Assembly: GCA_948739805.1 (NCBI GenBank)
Contig: CAPYID010000001.1
Coordinates: forward strand, 1 to 64,000
Direction: 5' to 3'
From: an uncultured Clostridia bacterium
GTDB taxonomy: Bacteria; Bacillota; Clostridia; TANB77; CAG-508
DNA length: 64,000 nucleotides
Shown here in pieces: positions 63,601 through 64,000 of this stretch (the stretch's first letter is position 1; every line of letters starts with the position of its first letter). A program made the translations under genes and the position numbers. The notes below the pieces were generated by a model that ran no database searches, was not told the DNA's origin, and saw only the letters and a program-made list of their open reading frames with translations.

Positions 63601-64000
63601 CTATGGAAAATCCGTATGAAATGGAAGAAATAAATGGAGAATGGCACTTAAAAGAATGGCAATTTACAGATGTATATACAGACTTAAAAAGAAAATTGAT
63701 AGCAAAAGGAATACCTGCAAATGAGATTGCATTTATTCACGAGGCAAATACAGAAACAAAGAAAAAGGAATTGTTTGCAAAAGTACGAAAGGGAGATGTA
63801 AGAGTTTTAATAGGTTCTACCTCTAAAATGGGGGCAGGTACCAATGTTCAAGATAAAATAAAAGCAATCCACCATTTGGACGTACCATACCGTCCGTCAG
63901 ATTTACAACAACAAGACGGTAGACGGAATTAGACAACGTAATGAAAATGACGAAGTAGACATTTTTAACTATGTAACAGAGGGAACATTTGATGCCTATA
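57690..64000 (+). pseudogene. Giant ArdC-methylase-SNF2 helicase protein of an integrative element (frameshifted near the end, continues past the window)
   Basis: An mRNA-long gene behind caaaggagg. The first frame runs 2,080 residues to 63932. Order: ArdC-like N-terminus (WNFKYNFNDQILIYAQRPNATACADM), polar linker (about 265-410), long middle part, N6-adenine methylase fold (LEPSCGVGNFMG, NVPFG at 961-965), and a DEAD/SNF2-type helicase with Walker A EVGAGKT (1562-1568), DEAH (1725-1728) and GTPISN. At the end, an extra C at 63924 breaks QQDGRGIRQRNENDEVDIF; removing it restores the helicase motif VI and the frame to the window end. Confidence 0.85.
58525..58875 (+). CDS. tnpV: TnpV-family protein nested out of frame in the giant helicase gene
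   Basis: A 116-residue protein in the +1 frame, starting at ATG 58525 with a perfect aaaggagg (58509-58516) 8 bases before it. It has the full TnpV-type layout: IEIEYTKVGDYNMPNLTM at the start, GKFAQMRLHYLKKNKKGEYTILLMNNKL, a helical middle, and KDQMTWIRMMNNYRMMAEEQIMTELIY at the end. TnpV proteins are transposon-encoded and of unknown function. In the host frame the same bases encode a low-complexity polar linker, as expected when an ordered protein is encoded in the other frame. Confidence 0.85.
   Translation: MIEIEYTKVGDYNMPNLTMKQEKLPTGKFAQMRLHYLKKNKKGEYTILLMNNKLAEHLREIQEMATNMIKQIVEKMAKQDGITEEMKAKDQMTWIRMMNNYRMMAEEQIMTELIYN

Larger units (their letters stand above)
49850..64000 (+). mobile_element. 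Start of an integrative conjugative-type element
   Basis: After queH the content changes to parA, parB, an anchored protein, a Cna_B adhesin, a small protein, and the giant ArdC/methylase/helicase gene with nested tnpV, a gene set typical of large Firmicute integrative conjugative elements. The left end lies between 49800 and about 49960; no att repeat can be defined because the other end is outside the window. Confidence 0.65.

Overview
The window reads as chromosome of a low-GC, Gram-positive anaerobe of the Clostridia. The DNA is very AT-rich, GGAGG-type ribosome-binding sites are common, and the core genes (whiA, hemW, ylmH-like S4 protein, recU, CwlD-like amidase, queH, sortase-type surface protein) are those of a monoderm Firmicute. 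I saw no rRNA or tRNA genes and no CRISPR array. Species cannot be named from the sequence alone.

Layout. 1-8.4 kb is accessory DNA: a small regulatory/replication module (two related RinA/DUF722-like proteins around an HTH replication-type protein and a 38-residue DUF3789-like membrane peptide), then a complete two-gene Hachiman anti-phage system (hamA nuclease, hamB helicase), then an alpha/beta hydrolase, a DUF6809-like protein, a metallophosphoesterase and an orphan. An IS110-family element with a long structured leader (candidate bridge RNA) closes this block at 8.5-10.1 kb. 10.1-19.6 kb is ordinary core: prmC-whiA-hemW, a D,D-carboxypeptidase, an S4 protein, thyA-folA-recU, two anchored proteins of unknown role and an AlkD-like glycosylase. 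19.6-25.1 kb holds a two-component/ABC exporter locus in which both the response regulator and the permease carry single-base frameshifts. 25.1-25.8 kb is gene debris.

25.8-30.2 kb is a BlaI/BlaR1-type regulatory unit whose operators lie in front of blaI itself and also in front of the upstream asnB, which suggests a cell-wall-stress regulon controlling an amidotransferase. A coiled-coil protein of unknown function, a cell-wall amidase, a CBS protein and a DUF6709-like membrane protein follow. 35.6-42.2 kb is a second, decayed accessory patch: broken GNAT and membrane-protein fragments, a YhcG-type nuclease with a repeated palindrome, a truncated copy of the HTH replication protein, and an intact RR-ABC-permease-HK peptide-resistance type locus with helically phased CTTAAC repeats. 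42.2-49.8 kb is core again: second D,D-carboxypeptidase, ruvB, a three-gene membrane glycosyltransferase cassette, queH.

From about 49.85 kb to the window end an integrative conjugative-type element begins: parA-parB, an anchored low-complexity protein, a 1,601-residue Cna_B/SpaA-repeat surface adhesin with a sorting signal, a small protein, and a giant ArdC-methylase-helicase protein. A complete TnpV gene with its own strong ribosome-binding site is nested out of frame inside the giant gene's polar linker. Across the window three genes are broken by the same event, one extra C directly before GG, which points to a systematic sequence error or an unusual mutational process. A family of short palindromic intergenic repeats is scattered through 15-45 kb.
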